The notes: a model not told the origin generated them from the sequence alone. Shown: positions 1-5,402, numbered from the stretch's first letter. The stretch is 6,408 nt of DNA from Ahrensia sp. (GCA_024639025.1 JAHEJF010000107.1:1-6408), one strand, 5' to 3'. Program-made: numbers and translations.

Positions 1-305
1 GTAAGGTACCCGCGCGGGAACTTGTGCATGGACTGATGATCATGATTGCTGGTGTACTGCTCTTGACGCCCGGCTTTGTGACAGATGCCTGCGGCTTTCT
101 GTTGTTTGTACCGGCTTTTCGCGATGCGGCGTGGCAACTTGTAAAAAACAGGATCAAAGTCGTTGGTCCAGATGGCGGACAACGCTACTCCCGCGGCCCT
201 GCACAGAACTCCCCAGGTGGCCCCACAATTGATTTGGATGAAGACGACTACGAGCGAAAGCCGGACCCAAACAGTCCCTGGGCCGATGACAATGAAAAAA
301 AGTAG
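1..305 (+). CDS. fxsA: FxsA family cytoplasmic membrane protein, 3' part (5' end outside window)
   Basis: The open frame runs in from the left edge (first whole codon at base 3) and stops at TAG 303-305. A GTG at 24-26 lies in frame but is internal: the codons before it encode KVPARELVHG, the usual lead-in to the FxsA core. The core follows as a hydrophobic segment, IMIAGVLLLTPGFVTD, then a second one, GFLLFVPAFRD, matching the helix-LLxPGFxTD-helix pattern of the family. The remainder is a hydrophilic, acidic cytoplasmic tail rich in D, E, P and G. E. coli FxsA (suppressor of F exclusion of phage T7) is an inner-membrane protein of about 158 residues; its cellular role is not well defined. 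The N-terminal membrane segments are missing here. fxsA beside secB is usual near alphaproteobacterial origins. Confidence 0.88.
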   Translation, partial: KVPARELVHGLMIMIAGVLLLTPGFVTDACGFLLFVPAFRDAAWQLVKNRIKVVGPDGGQRYSRGPAQNSPGGPTIDLDEDDYERKPDPNSPWADDNEKK

Positions 306-371
306 CGCTCCAGCAGATGCCGGGACAGACAAGCAGATGAGCTGTCGCATTTAGATAGATTATCAGCACCC

Positions 372-397
372 GGTGTTCAGCCAAACGCTGAAACGCC
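372..397 (+). terminator. stem-loop downstream of fxsA, possible terminator
   Basis: GGTG TTCAGC, loop CAAAC, GCTGAA, then a bulged A and CGCC: a perfect 6-bp inner stem plus four outer pairs, one of them T-G. It lies 66 bp after the fxsA stop. The bases that follow (ATAGTTTGCTT) are not a real U-tract, so it is a weak intrinsic terminator at best. It may instead mark a Rho-assisted end or a 3'-stabilising hairpin. Confidence 0.4.
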
Positions 398-446
398 ATA
401 GTTTGCTTGTCAGTTCAAAGCGAGCGTGGTAACCGACACACCGAAT

Positions 447-462
447 TTGCATGCCCATGCAA
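447..462. repeat. 7-2-7 perfect inverted repeat upstream of secB, operator-like
   Basis: TTGCATG-CC-CATGCAA, with arms that are exact reverse complements around a 2-bp centre. It ends 38 bp before the secB ATG, within reach of the secB promoter or leader. The size and symmetry suit a dimeric regulator, but I do not recognise the site as that of a named factor. The rest of the 306-500 spacer shows no gene and no convincing -35/-10 pair. A near match to the IHF consensus (one mismatch, 461-473) overlaps its right edge. Confidence 0.4.
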
Positions 463-500
463 TCAACAGATTTCAACACCAATCCATACAGGCATTATAA

Positions 501-1004
501 ATGGCAGAGGATACCGAGAAGAAACCGGCAGGCGAAAAAGAGGCGGCTGCAACAAATGGCGAAGCGCCTCAACTCAGCGTATTGACGCAATATGTCAAGG
601 ACCTGTCCTTTGAAAGTCCCGGCGCACCGCTTTCACTTCGTCCGCGTGAAAAGGCTCCGGCAATCAACATCAATGTTAATGTGACAGCCAATCCGCTTGC
701 TGACACGGACTATGATGTGAACGTCACGCTGAACGCGATTGGCAAGGATGGCGAAGACGTCCTGTTCAATGTTGAGCTGGTTTACGGCGGTGTATTCCGT
801 ATCTCTGGCTTCCCGCAGGAACATGTCATGCCATTGGTCTTTGTTGAATGTCCGCGGTTGCTGTTTCCATTCGCACGACAAATCGTTGCTGAATGCACAC
901 GCAATGGCGGCTTCCCTCCATTGATGATCGACCCGATCGATTTCGGAAAAATGTTCCAGCAGCGCGTTGCCGAAGAACAAGCCAAGGCCAAGGTTACAAA
1001 TTAA
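501..1004 (+). CDS. secB: protein-export chaperone SecB
   Basis: SecB is a cytoplasmic homotetrameric chaperone that keeps preproteins unfolded and hands them to SecA at the Sec translocon. The 167-residue product has the usual length for alphaproteobacteria. A polar, charged N-terminal tail (1-22) precedes the core. Recognisable blocks are [13 protein letters not shown] at 31-43, the alternating beta-strand region [12 protein letters not shown] at 55-66, and the most conserved stretch from [12 protein letters not shown] (117-128) through [11 protein letters not shown] to IDPIDF (143-148). The tail is charged and helical. The ATG at 501 has a weak ribosome site (ACAGG at 488-492, spacing 8), and an upstream extension would have no support. 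secB faces dnaQ tail to tail and probably has its own promoter in the 195-bp spacer after fxsA. Confidence 0.97.
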   Translation: MAEDTEKKPAGEKEAAATNGEAPQLSVLTQYVKDLSFESPGAPLSLRPREKAPAININVNVTANPLADTDYDVNVTLNAIGKDGEDVLFNVELVYGGVFRISGFPQEHVMPLVFVECPRLLFPFARQIVAECTRNGGFPPLMIDPIDFGKMFQQRVAEEQAKAKVTN

Positions 1005-1017
1005 GTTTGTGGCCTGA

Positions 1018-1061
1018 ATCAACCAGAGCGTTTCTGTCACTCACAGAGACGCTCACTTGAT
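1018..1061. terminator. large stem-loop between convergent secB and dnaQ
   Basis: The inner stem is 12 bp (1026-1037 with 1043-1054, one T-G pair) closing a CACTC loop. After a 3/2 internal loop an outer stem of 5 bp follows (ATCAA 1018-1022 with TTGAT 1057-1061). It starts 13 bp after the secB stop. As a palindrome it forms on transcripts from both sides and is placed to end both. No T-run follows on either strand, so it is not a canonical intrinsic terminator. Confidence 0.6.
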
Positions 1062-1063
1062 CT

Positions 1064-1084
1064 ATGCCTGCCAAATGCGGGCAT
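1064..1084. terminator. second stem-loop in the secB-dnaQ gap
   Basis: ATGCCTGC, loop CAAAT, GCGGGCAT: an 8-bp stem with one T-G pair, directly after the larger hairpin. On the minus strand it is the first structure met after the dnaQ stop (15 bp downstream), so it may serve dnaQ while the larger one serves secB. There is no U-tract. Confidence 0.4.
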
Positions 1085-1099
1085 GGCTGCTGATGCTTT

Positions 1100-1798
1100 T
1101 CAGTGATCAAGCCAGATCGCATTATCGCCAATCTTCCTGATCATTTCCCTGTGGGCGTCGCGATCAGCCTTGCCCAATCGGCTCTTGAGCTTGTTAGGGC
1201 GTGCGCGAACCGCATGGTTCATAATGTCTTCTGATCCAGTATCGCCCGCGGTACTGTTGTCTGAGGTCTCCAAGGTGAGTGCCGCCTGCTTGCCGCCAAT
1301 AAGCTCGATATAGACCTCTGCAAGCAATTCGCTGTCGAGCAAAGCGCCGTGTTTTTCTCGCCTTGAATTATCGATGCCATAGCGCTTGCATAGTGCATCG
1401 AGAGAATTCGGGCCCATCGGATGACGCCGCCGCGCCAAGCTTAAACTGTCGATGATCCGATCTGCATCAAGCGGAGGAAAACCCAAGCGCTCAAACTCTG
1501 AATTAAAAAAGCCAACATCAAACTTTGCGTTGTGGGCGACCAGCTTTGCCCCTGCGGTAAACGTGTTCCAATCATCGATGATCTGAGCAAAAGTCGGCTT
1601 ATCCAGCAAAGACTCATTGGTAATGCCGTGCACTTCGAGAGCATCGGGATGCACTTTTTTGCCTTCCGGATTGATATAAACGTGGAAGTGACCTCCGGTC
1701 GGAAACCTGTTTTCAAGCTCCACCGCACCAATCTCGATTATCCGGTCATCCCGGCTATCAAGGCCCGTTGTTTCGGTATCGAAAATTATCTCACGCAT
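1100..1798 (-). CDS. dnaQ: DNA polymerase III epsilon subunit (3'-5' proofreading exonuclease)
   Basis: The product is a DEDDh-family exonuclease that removes misincorporated bases within the Pol III core. Exo I is FDTETTGL with D7 and E9; Exo II is VAHNAKFD with D94; Exo III is HGALLDSELLAEVY with H150 and D155. All four metal ligands and the general-base histidine are therefore present. Straight after the domain, QAALTL at 171-176 resembles a beta-clamp-binding peptide (E. coli epsilon has QTSMAF at the same place). A polar linker (about 177-195) then leads to a C-terminal segment ending near AIW, which in this family contacts the polymerase subunit. The length of 232 is typical. The start ATG at 1798 has only a loose ribosome site (GGATGG region). 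It is the last gene of the maf-aroE-coaE-dnaQ run, 64 bp after coaE. Confidence 0.95.
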   Translation of the reverse strand: MREIIFDTETTGLDSRDDRIIEIGAVELENRFPTGGHFHVYINPEGKKVHPDALEVHGITNESLLDKPTFAQIIDDWNTFTAGAKLVAHNAKFDVGFFNSEFERLGFPPLDADRIIDSLSLARRRHPMGPNSLDALCKRYGIDNSRREKHGALLDSELLAEVYIELIGGKQAALTLETSDNSTAGDTGSEDIMNHAVRARPNKLKSRLGKADRDAHREMIRKIGDNAIWLDH

Positions 1799-1862
1799 TG
1801 TCCATCCACCCGTTCAAAGCATCATTGTTTGAGCCTGGAAACGCAAGGCTTTGGCGCGTTCA

Positions 1863-2462
1863 TCAAGAACTTTTAGCCGGATTCGTCAATGTCGAAATAA
1901 TGTCTTGAACTGCATGACGCGCATGGTCCATGCCTTTGGATGTGTCGATCAGAAAATCAGCTTTCAGCCTCTTTTCCCGATCCGGCATTTGGCGCGCAAG
2001 AACCTTCTCAAATTCTTCTTCCGTCATTGAGGATCGTGAGAGAACCCGCTGTCGCTGAACGCTGGCTGGTGCTGTGACAACCAGGACCTTGTCGACGCGG
2101 GCCTCTCCGCCAGTCTCAAACAGGAGCGGAATATCCAAGACAACCAGCTTTTTATCTGCTGCCTTGTTCGCTTCAAGAAAATCTTGCTCGGCCGCCCGGA
2201 CATGCGGGTGAACAAGCTTCTCCAGCTGAGTGATCTTTTCACGATCGCCCAATACCGCCGAGCCGAGTTTTTTTCTGTCGACACCCTGTTCGTTGGTTGT
2301 TCCAGGGAATCGTTTTTCAATAGCCTCAACCAGCGGTCCACCCGTGTACAGCGCGTGAACGGTGGCGTCTGCATCATGAACGGGAATACCAGCATCAGCG
2401 AACATTTTTGCCGTGGTGGATTTGCCCATGCCAATAGAGCCGGTGAGACCAAGCACGATCAT
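1863..2462 (-). CDS. coaE: dephospho-CoA kinase
   Basis: CoaE phosphorylates the 3'-hydroxyl of dephospho-CoA with ATP, the last step of coenzyme A synthesis, in the cytoplasm. The Walker A loop is GSIGMGKST at 8-16. The substrate-side aspartates are in HDAD (29-32). DIPLLFE at 110-116 is the conserved strand-loop of the family, and the lid region has R157-Q-M-P followed by ADFLIDT (168-174). The 199 residues are the usual length. The start ATG shares ATGA with the aroE stop and has AAGGG with 6-nt spacing, so translation is probably coupled to aroE. The stop is TGA at 1865-1863. The 64-bp gap to dnaQ shows no convincing promoter or terminator. Confidence 0.96.
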   Translation of the reverse strand: MIVLGLTGSIGMGKSTTAKMFADAGIPVHDADATVHALYTGGPLVEAIEKRFPGTTNEQGVDRKKLGSAVLGDREKITQLEKLVHPHVRAAEQDFLEANKAADKKLVVLDIPLLFETGGEARVDKVLVVTAPASVQRQRVLSRSSMTEEEFEKVLARQMPDREKRLKADFLIDTSKGMDHARHAVQDIISTLTNPAKSS

Positions 2463-3304
2463 GACGCGCCCTTGTTGTTGATGTCATCGAGAACCAATGC
2501 GCGCAACGTCTCATCCACCACTGGTTTCACGCCAAACCATTTTTCAAAACCGGGAACCGCCTGATGCAACAACATGCCAAGACCGTCGGACGTTTTCTGT
2601 CCGCATTGTTTGGCCATCTTCAGAAAGGGTGTTTCAAGTGGCGTGTAAACGATATCGGAGGCCAAAGCATCGGGGCGCGCTTTGTCAAATATTGCAGGGA
2701 AGTCCGGCTGTCCCTCCATTCCCAATGAGGTGGTGTTTATCAGCAAGTCAGCTTGCGTGATCAGCTGCGTGGCCGCTTCCCAGCTTGCCGCATTTATATG
2801 GTCGCCAAATGCATTTGCGAGCGCTTGCGCGCGAGGTAGCGTTCTGTTGATCAAATCCACATGCTCGTAGCCGGCTTCATTGAGTGCGTACAATATCGCT
2901 CTGCTCGCGCCGCCTGCGCCAAAGACCATGGCCCGTTGTGCTTGGCGCCAATTGGGCAATTGATCATCCAGATTGGCAGCAAATCCATAGGCGTCGGTGT
3001 TGCTTGCCATCAGTTTGTCGCCTTCAAACCAGACCGTGTTGACGGCACCGATGGCATTTGCCGCATCATCTGTGTTTTCAACAAATTCATAAACAGCTTC
3101 CTTGTGGGGCAAGGTTGTGTTGCCACCGACGAAGCCCGCATCTTTCAAACCAGAGAGGAATGCAGAAAGATTTTCAGGTTCGACATCAATCCGCTCATAG
3201 CTGCCCTCCAGACCGAACTGCTTGAGCCAGTAATTATGGATGAGCGGAGAACGGGAATGTTCAATCGGGTGGCCACAAATAAAGGCTCTGGGGAAATCAG
3301 CCAT
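2459..3304 (-). CDS. aroE: shikimate dehydrogenase (NADP+)
   Basis: AroE reduces 3-dehydroshikimate to shikimate with NADPH in aromatic amino acid synthesis. The shikimate-binding motif is [11 protein letters not shown] (16-26). Catalytic K68 lies in NTTLPHKE, a small variant of the common NVTxPHKE, and catalytic D104 in NTDAYGF. The nucleotide domain has GAGGASRAI (129-137) and NRT (153-155), the adenosine-phosphate contact of NADP-dependent members. INTTSLGM (189-196), [12 protein letters not shown] (217-228) and GLGMLLHQA (241-249) follow, and the last is strongly conserved in rhizobial AroE. The 281 residues are normal. The ATG at 3304 has GGGAG with 6-nt spacing, lying inside the 3' end of maf. 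The gene overlaps maf by 8 bp and coaE by 4 bp, so it sits in the middle of an operon. Confidence 0.96.
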   Translation of the reverse strand: MADFPRAFICGHPIEHSRSPLIHNYWLKQFGLEGSYERIDVEPENLSAFLSGLKDAGFVGGNTTLPHKEAVYEFVENTDDAANAIGAVNTVWFEGDKLMASNTDAYGFAANLDDQLPNWRQAQRAMVFGAGGASRAILYALNEAGYEHVDLINRTLPRAQALANAFGDHINAASWEAATQLITQADLLINTTSLGMEGQPDFPAIFDKARPDALASDIVYTPLETPFLKMAKQCGQKTSDGLGMLLHQAVPGFEKWFGVKPVVDETLRALVLDDINNKGAS

Positions 3305-3890
3305 CGATTTCTCCCAATTCCCTGAGCTTCTTCAGCATGGGAATCAGCGGAAGGCCCACAATGGTGAAATAGTCCCCATCGATCTTCTCAAAAAGCTGTA
3401 TGCCCTTTCCCTCCAATTGATAGGCGCCAACGCTTTGCAATGCATGGTCGCCCACACTGGCAAGATGTCTTCCGATAAATTCGGGTGTAAGCGCACGCAT
3501 ATGCATATGTGCAACTTCGACATGCCGCCATATGACTTCGCCATCCCGCGCATAGACTACAGCGCTGTTCAGCTGGTGGACTTCACCGCTGAGCGCCAGC
3601 AGGTGTCGGCGTGCCCCCTCCATGTCATCGGGCTTGTGAAACTGGCGGTCGCCCAGCGAAAGTGTCTGGTCGGCGCCAATGGTCAAGATTCCCGTATGCC
3701 TGGACGAGACATCCACCGCCTTTGCCTCTGCCAGGATCTGCGCGACATCGGCAGGTGTGGCGCCAGTTTCCTGCAACGGTGCCTCGAGCGCACGTTCGTC
3801 AACCAGTGGTGCGCTGGTAATGAAATCCAACCCGGCATTCTCTAGAAGCTGAGCCCTGAACGGGCTGGTGGACGCCAAAACCAGTGACAT
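3297..3890 (-). CDS. maf: Maf family nucleotide pyrophosphatase, YceF-like
   Basis: Maf proteins hydrolyse non-canonical or methylated nucleoside triphosphates to monophosphates and are linked to nucleotide-pool cleaning and division control. The signature ASTSPFR lies at 6-12, VDE with E32 next, then GADQ (72-75), KP (86-87) and [16 protein letters not shown] (155-170) before the FTIVGLPL block (175-182). The Q after GAD and the tail block resemble E. coli YceF (reported to prefer m7GTP) more than YhdE (dTTP/UTP); the substrate is therefore an inference. I place the start at ATG 3890 (197 aa). AAGGA (3897-3901) sits 6 nt before it, whereas it would touch the alternative ATG at 3896 directly. 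It is the first gene of the leftward operon and abuts the origin. I saw no clear promoter; the strand upstream is full of DnaA boxes. Confidence 0.93.
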   Translation of the reverse strand: MSLVLASTSPFRAQLLENAGLDFITSAPLVDERALEAPLQETGATPADVAQILAEAKAVDVSSRHTGILTIGADQTLSLGDRQFHKPDDMEGARRHLLALSGEVHQLNSAVVYARDGEVIWRHVEVAHMHMRALTPEFIGRHLASVGDHALQSVGAYQLEGKGIQLFEKIDGDYFTIVGLPLIPMLKKLRELGEIDG

Positions 3891-3946
3891 GGCCATTCCT
3901 TGTTGCGAACAGTCGAAAGCAGTCTCTGTCTAGTTGGAAGACCGGA

Positions 3947-3960
3947 TTTGCTCAAGCAAA
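3947..3960. repeat. inverted repeat TTTGCT-CA-AGCAAA at the maf side of the origin
   Basis: Perfect 6-bp arms surround a 2-bp centre, 57 bp from the maf start. A close relative, TTTGCC-GGC-GGCAAA, occurs at 4187-4201. It could be a protein site of the origin or part of the maf promoter region. No known factor is recognised. Confidence 0.4.
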
Positions 3961-3986
3961 GATTAAATGGGTGATTATTGCCCAGC

Positions 3987-3995
3987 TGTGGATGA
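3987..3995 (-). promoter_or_regulatory. DnaA box candidate (TCATCCACA, one mismatch)
   Basis: The + strand reads TGTGGATGA. It differs from the TTATCCACA consensus only at the second position. The identical 9-mer recurs in opposite orientation at 4205-4213. It starts 12 bp from the next box, so the pair lies roughly one helical turn apart, on the same face. Confidence 0.6.
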
Positions 3996-3998
3996 AAC

Positions 3999-4007
3999 TG
4001 TGGGTAA
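3999..4007 (-). promoter_or_regulatory. DnaA box candidate (TTACCCACA, one mismatch)
   Basis: The + strand reads TGTGGGTAA. It has the same orientation as the box at 3987 and starts 12 bp further on. The single mismatch is at the fourth position. Probably lower affinity than the two exact boxes, but the pairing supports cooperative DnaA binding. Confidence 0.55.
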
Positions 4008-4132
4008 ATGATACCGGGACTGAGGGAATCATCCGCGCCTGTTGGCAAAACGAAAGCTTTCCAGATTCACATGTATAAAGCAGCAGGCCACCAGAAGCGT
4101 GAATGAAGAATTCAATACAGTTTTAACCCGGT

Positions 4133-4141
4133 TTATCCCCA
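4133..4141 (+). promoter_or_regulatory. DnaA box candidate (TTATCCCCA, one mismatch)
   Basis: One mismatch to TTATCCACA, at position 7. It contains TCCCCA, the core described for the weak W-boxes of the Caulobacter origin. Orientation is opposite to the left pair. AACC-C-GGTT immediately upstream forms a short inverted repeat. Confidence 0.5.
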
Positions 4142-4164
4142 AGGCTGTTTCTGCCCCGGCTTGA

Positions 4165-4177
4165 TAAAGGATTGATT
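4165..4177 (-). promoter_or_regulatory. IHF binding site, exact consensus match
   Basis: On the minus strand the 13 bases read AATCAA TCCT TTA, fitting WATCAANNNNTTR at every fixed position. It lies between the DnaA boxes at 4133 and 4205. A bend here would bring the left and right boxes together, as IHF does in the origins of E. coli and Caulobacter. A GANTC site overlaps its edge by 4 bp. Confidence 0.6.
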
Positions 4178-4186
4178 CTTCTTGGC

Positions 4187-4201
4187 TTTGCCGGCGGCAA
4201 A
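4187..4201. repeat. inverted repeat TTTGCC-GGC-GGCAAA in the origin
   Basis: Perfect 6-bp arms around a 3-bp centre, lying between the IHF site and the DnaA box at 4205. It closely resembles TTTGCT-CA-AGCAAA at 3947-3960, so the two may be targets of one protein. Its GC-rich core stands out in this AT-rich stretch. Confidence 0.4.
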
Positions 4202-4204
4202 TTG

Positions 4205-4213
4205 TCATCCACA
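4205..4213 (+). promoter_or_regulatory. DnaA box candidate (TCATCCACA, one mismatch)
   Basis: The exact inverted copy of the box at 3987-3995, differing from TTATCCACA at position 2. It is followed after 13 bp by the exact box at 4227 in the opposite orientation, giving a head-to-head pair. Confidence 0.6.
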
Positions 4214-4226
4214 GATGATGCCCTAT

Positions 4227-4235
4227 TGTGAATAA
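4227..4235 (-). promoter_or_regulatory. DnaA box, exact match to TTATNCACA
   Basis: The + strand reads TGTGAATAA, whose complement TTATTCACA matches the E. coli consensus TTATNCACA exactly. It is one of the two best boxes and the closest strong one on the left of the AT-rich block (55 bp away), so it is a good candidate for the box that nucleates DnaA for unwinding. A degenerate copy (TGTGGAAAT, two mismatches) follows at 4257-4265. Confidence 0.72.
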
Positions 4236-4290
4236 TGTTATGCAGCGATATTTGTGTGTGGAAATAAGTTGAACAAGTTGTTTTCCCTGC

Positions 4291-4350
4291 AAATCACAGA
4301 CTCATAGAAATAGCATATATTTCAAAATAAATTTCTTCTTTAAAGAGAAT
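4291..4350. other. AT-rich block, candidate DNA-unwinding element
   Basis: By count 47 of 60 bases are A or T, and about 85% over 4311-4344. It adjoins the strong DnaA box side of the origin and ends at the hemE start, with exact DnaA boxes on either side (4227 and 4358). TAGAAATAG at 4305-4313 shows TAG triplets of the sort described for DnaA-trio elements, though that is a weak resemblance. The putative hemE promoter lies within it. Confidence 0.55.
4293..4321 (+). promoter_or_regulatory. putative hemE promoter inside the AT-rich block
   Basis: ATCACA (4293-4298, 4 of 6 to TTGACA), a 17-bp spacer and TATATT (4316-4321, 5 of 6 to TATAAT), ending 37 bp before the hemE GTG. A GANTC site begins right after the -35. 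In Caulobacter a hemE promoter within the origin is tied to replication control, so the arrangement is plausible. AT-rich DNA yields chance -10 matches, so confidence is modest. Confidence 0.4.
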
Positions 4351-4357
4351 AGAAGCG

Positions 4358-4366
4358 TGTGAATAA
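4358..4366 (-). promoter_or_regulatory. DnaA box, exact match, on the hemE start codon
   Basis: The + strand reads TGTGAATAA, the same 9-mer as at 4227-4235 in the same orientation. It spans the GTG start codon of hemE (4359-4361) and closes the AT-rich block on its right. DnaA bound here would sit just downstream of the putative hemE promoter and could block transcription as well as take part in initiation. Confidence 0.65.
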
Positions 4367-5402
4367 AGCGATGGCTGAGCGAAAAATCATTGACGTCATG
4401 GAAGGGAAATCAATCTCCCCGCCTCCTATCTGGGTCATGCGTCAAGCTGGACGATACCTGCCGGAATACAGAGAGCTTAGGAAAAGCGCGAAGAGCTTTC
4501 TGGATTTCTGTTACACGCCCAGTATGGCTGTTGAAGCGACGATGCAGCCGATAAGGCGTTATGATTTTGATGCTGCAATTCTGTTTTCAGATATTCTGGT
4601 GATGCCTGATGCCTTGGGCCGTGATGTTCACTTTGTCACTGGCGAAGGTCCGCGCATGACCCCTCTTGCCGAGGGTGATGTGGATCGATTGACTACGGAA
4701 AATGTCTTGCCGCATCTGGCACCGGTTTTTGAAACTGTATCGACTTTGAGAAACAATCTGCCCGAGAAGACAACTCTGCTGGGTTTTTGTGGGGCGCCAT
4801 GGACGGTTGCCACCTATATGATTGCCGGACGCGGGACCAATGATCAGGCACCTTCTCGCTTGTTCATGTACAAGCAACCGCAAGAATTGGCGAAGCTGCT
4901 GGATATTTTGGCCGATGCGTCTGCTGAATATCTGATTGCCCAGCTCGATGCGGGAGCAGATGCAGTGAAGATTTTCGACAGCTGGTCGGGTGTACTTGAC
5001 GAATTTTCGTTTGAAATGAATTGTATCGCCCCTGTGCGTCGGATTGTGGACAAGGTCAGGGCGGCAAGACCAGGCGCCAAGATAATTGCCTTTCCGAAGG
5101 GTGCAGGACATTTCTATCGTGGCTATCGCGAAAAGACCGGTGTTGACATGATCGCACTGGATTGGACGATACCTCTTTCATTTGCCGCTGAGTTGCAGAA
5201 AGAGGGGCCTGTACAGGGCAATCTGGATCCGTTGCGAGTGGTTGCAGGAAAAAGTTCAATCGTCGAGGGTGTTGACAGGATTATGGATGCGCTGGCCAGC
5301 GGCCCGTTTGTCTTCAATTTGGGTCACGGGATTACACCAGACGGGAATCCAGACGATATGGACTATCTTGTTCGCTACGTGCGTGGGGAAAACGCCAGTT
5401 GA
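4359..5402 (+). CDS. hemE: uroporphyrinogen III decarboxylase
   Basis: HemE removes four carboxyl groups from uroporphyrinogen III to give coproporphyrinogen III in haem synthesis; it is a cytoplasmic TIM barrel, usually a homodimer, with no cofactor. The substrate motif is [16 protein letters not shown] (23-38), catalytic D78 lies in FSDIL, the second signature is [16 protein letters not shown] (142-157) with Y153, then S208 in FDSWSG and H323 in NLGHGI. The 347 residues are normal. I take GTG 4359 as start because AAAGAGA lies 10 nt before it; ATG 4371 (343 aa) is possible but has no visible ribosome site. The gene starts inside the origin, overlapped by a DnaA box, and runs away from it. 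hemJ overlaps its stop. Confidence 0.96.
   Translation: MNKAMAERKIIDVMEGKSISPPPIWVMRQAGRYLPEYRELRKSAKSFLDFCYTPSMAVEATMQPIRRYDFDAAILFSDILVMPDALGRDVHFVTGEGPRMTPLAEGDVDRLTTENVLPHLAPVFETVSTLRNNLPEKTTLLGFCGAPWTVATYMIAGRGTNDQAPSRLFMYKQPQELAKLLDILADASAEYLIAQLDAGADAVKIFDSWSGVLDEFSFEMNCIAPVRRIVDKVRAARPGAKIIAFPKGAGHFYRGYREKTGVDMIALDWTIPLSFAAELQKEGPVQGNLDPLRVVAGKSSIVEGVDRIMDALASGPFVFNLGHGITPDGNPDDMDYLVRYVRGENAS

Larger units (their letters stand above)
4026..4303. promoter_or_regulatory. cluster of four GANTC sites (CcrM-type methylation)
   Basis: GAATC at 4026-4030, GATTC at 4064-4068, GATTC at 4174-4178 and GACTC at 4299-4303. GANTC is the target of the cell-cycle methyltransferase CcrM in most alphaproteobacteria. 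Random sequence would give about two in a region this long. One site overlaps the end of the IHF motif, and one lies just after the putative -35 of hemE, so methylation state could affect both. Methylation itself cannot be seen in the sequence. Confidence 0.5.
3891..4366. other. oriC: putative chromosomal replication origin (oriC) between maf and hemE
   Basis: This stretch without a gene separates two divergent gene runs. It contains six DnaA-box-like 9-mers, an exact IHF consensus, four GANTC sites and a 78% A+T block at the hemE end. Known biology: the origin of Caulobacter, Rickettsia and several rhizobia lies beside hemE, with maf, aroE, coaE, dnaQ and secB on the other side in rhizobia, while dnaA is elsewhere. 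Boxes point in both directions: four read as TGTGGATAA-type on the + strand and two as TTATCCACA-type. The likely order from the left is a weak-box pair, a middle section with the IHF site, a strong box, then the unwinding region and a box on the hemE start. The exact limits are inferred; the minimal origin could be shorter on the maf side. Confidence 0.87.

Noticed and set aside
24..305. fxsA beginning at GTG 24 as a complete 93-codon gene
   Set aside because: The frame is open to the left edge and the codons before 24 match the FxsA lead-in, so the gene is cut by the window rather than short.
407..613. 68-codon + frame spanning the secB leader
   Set aside because: It overlaps the secB start in another frame, has no ribosome site and covers the palindrome; a chance frame.
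633..1040. 135-codon minus-strand frame opposite secB
   Set aside because: Antisense to well-conserved secB; no domain and no ribosome site of note.
3498..3509. 12-bp perfect palindrome CATATGCATATG within maf
   Set aside because: It encodes an HMHM stretch in frame; the symmetry follows from repeating His-Met codons and it lies deep in a coding region.
3240..3845. 201-codon + strand open frame opposite maf and the aroE start
   Set aside because: It is antisense to strongly supported maf and aroE coding sequence, its product has no recognisable domain and is cysteine-rich in a way typical of shadow frames.
3963..3977. CtrA-like site TTAA-N7-ATTA
   Set aside because: The second half differs from TTAA at two positions, and TTAA at 4123-4126 also lacks a partner. 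No full CtrA site was found in the spacer.
4063..4071. AGATTCACA as a seventh DnaA box
   Set aside because: Two mismatches to TTATNCACA at the first two positions; too weak to call without binding data. The same holds for TGTGGAAAT at 4257-4265.
4029..4292. 87-codon minus-strand frame in the maf-hemE spacer
   Set aside because: No ribosome site or recognisable motif, and it crosses DnaA boxes and the IHF site; more likely a chance frame in the origin. It is not a ppsR remnant by its residues.
4587..5111. 174-codon minus-strand frame opposite hemE
   Set aside because: Antisense to hemE across its conserved motifs; composition typical of a shadow frame.
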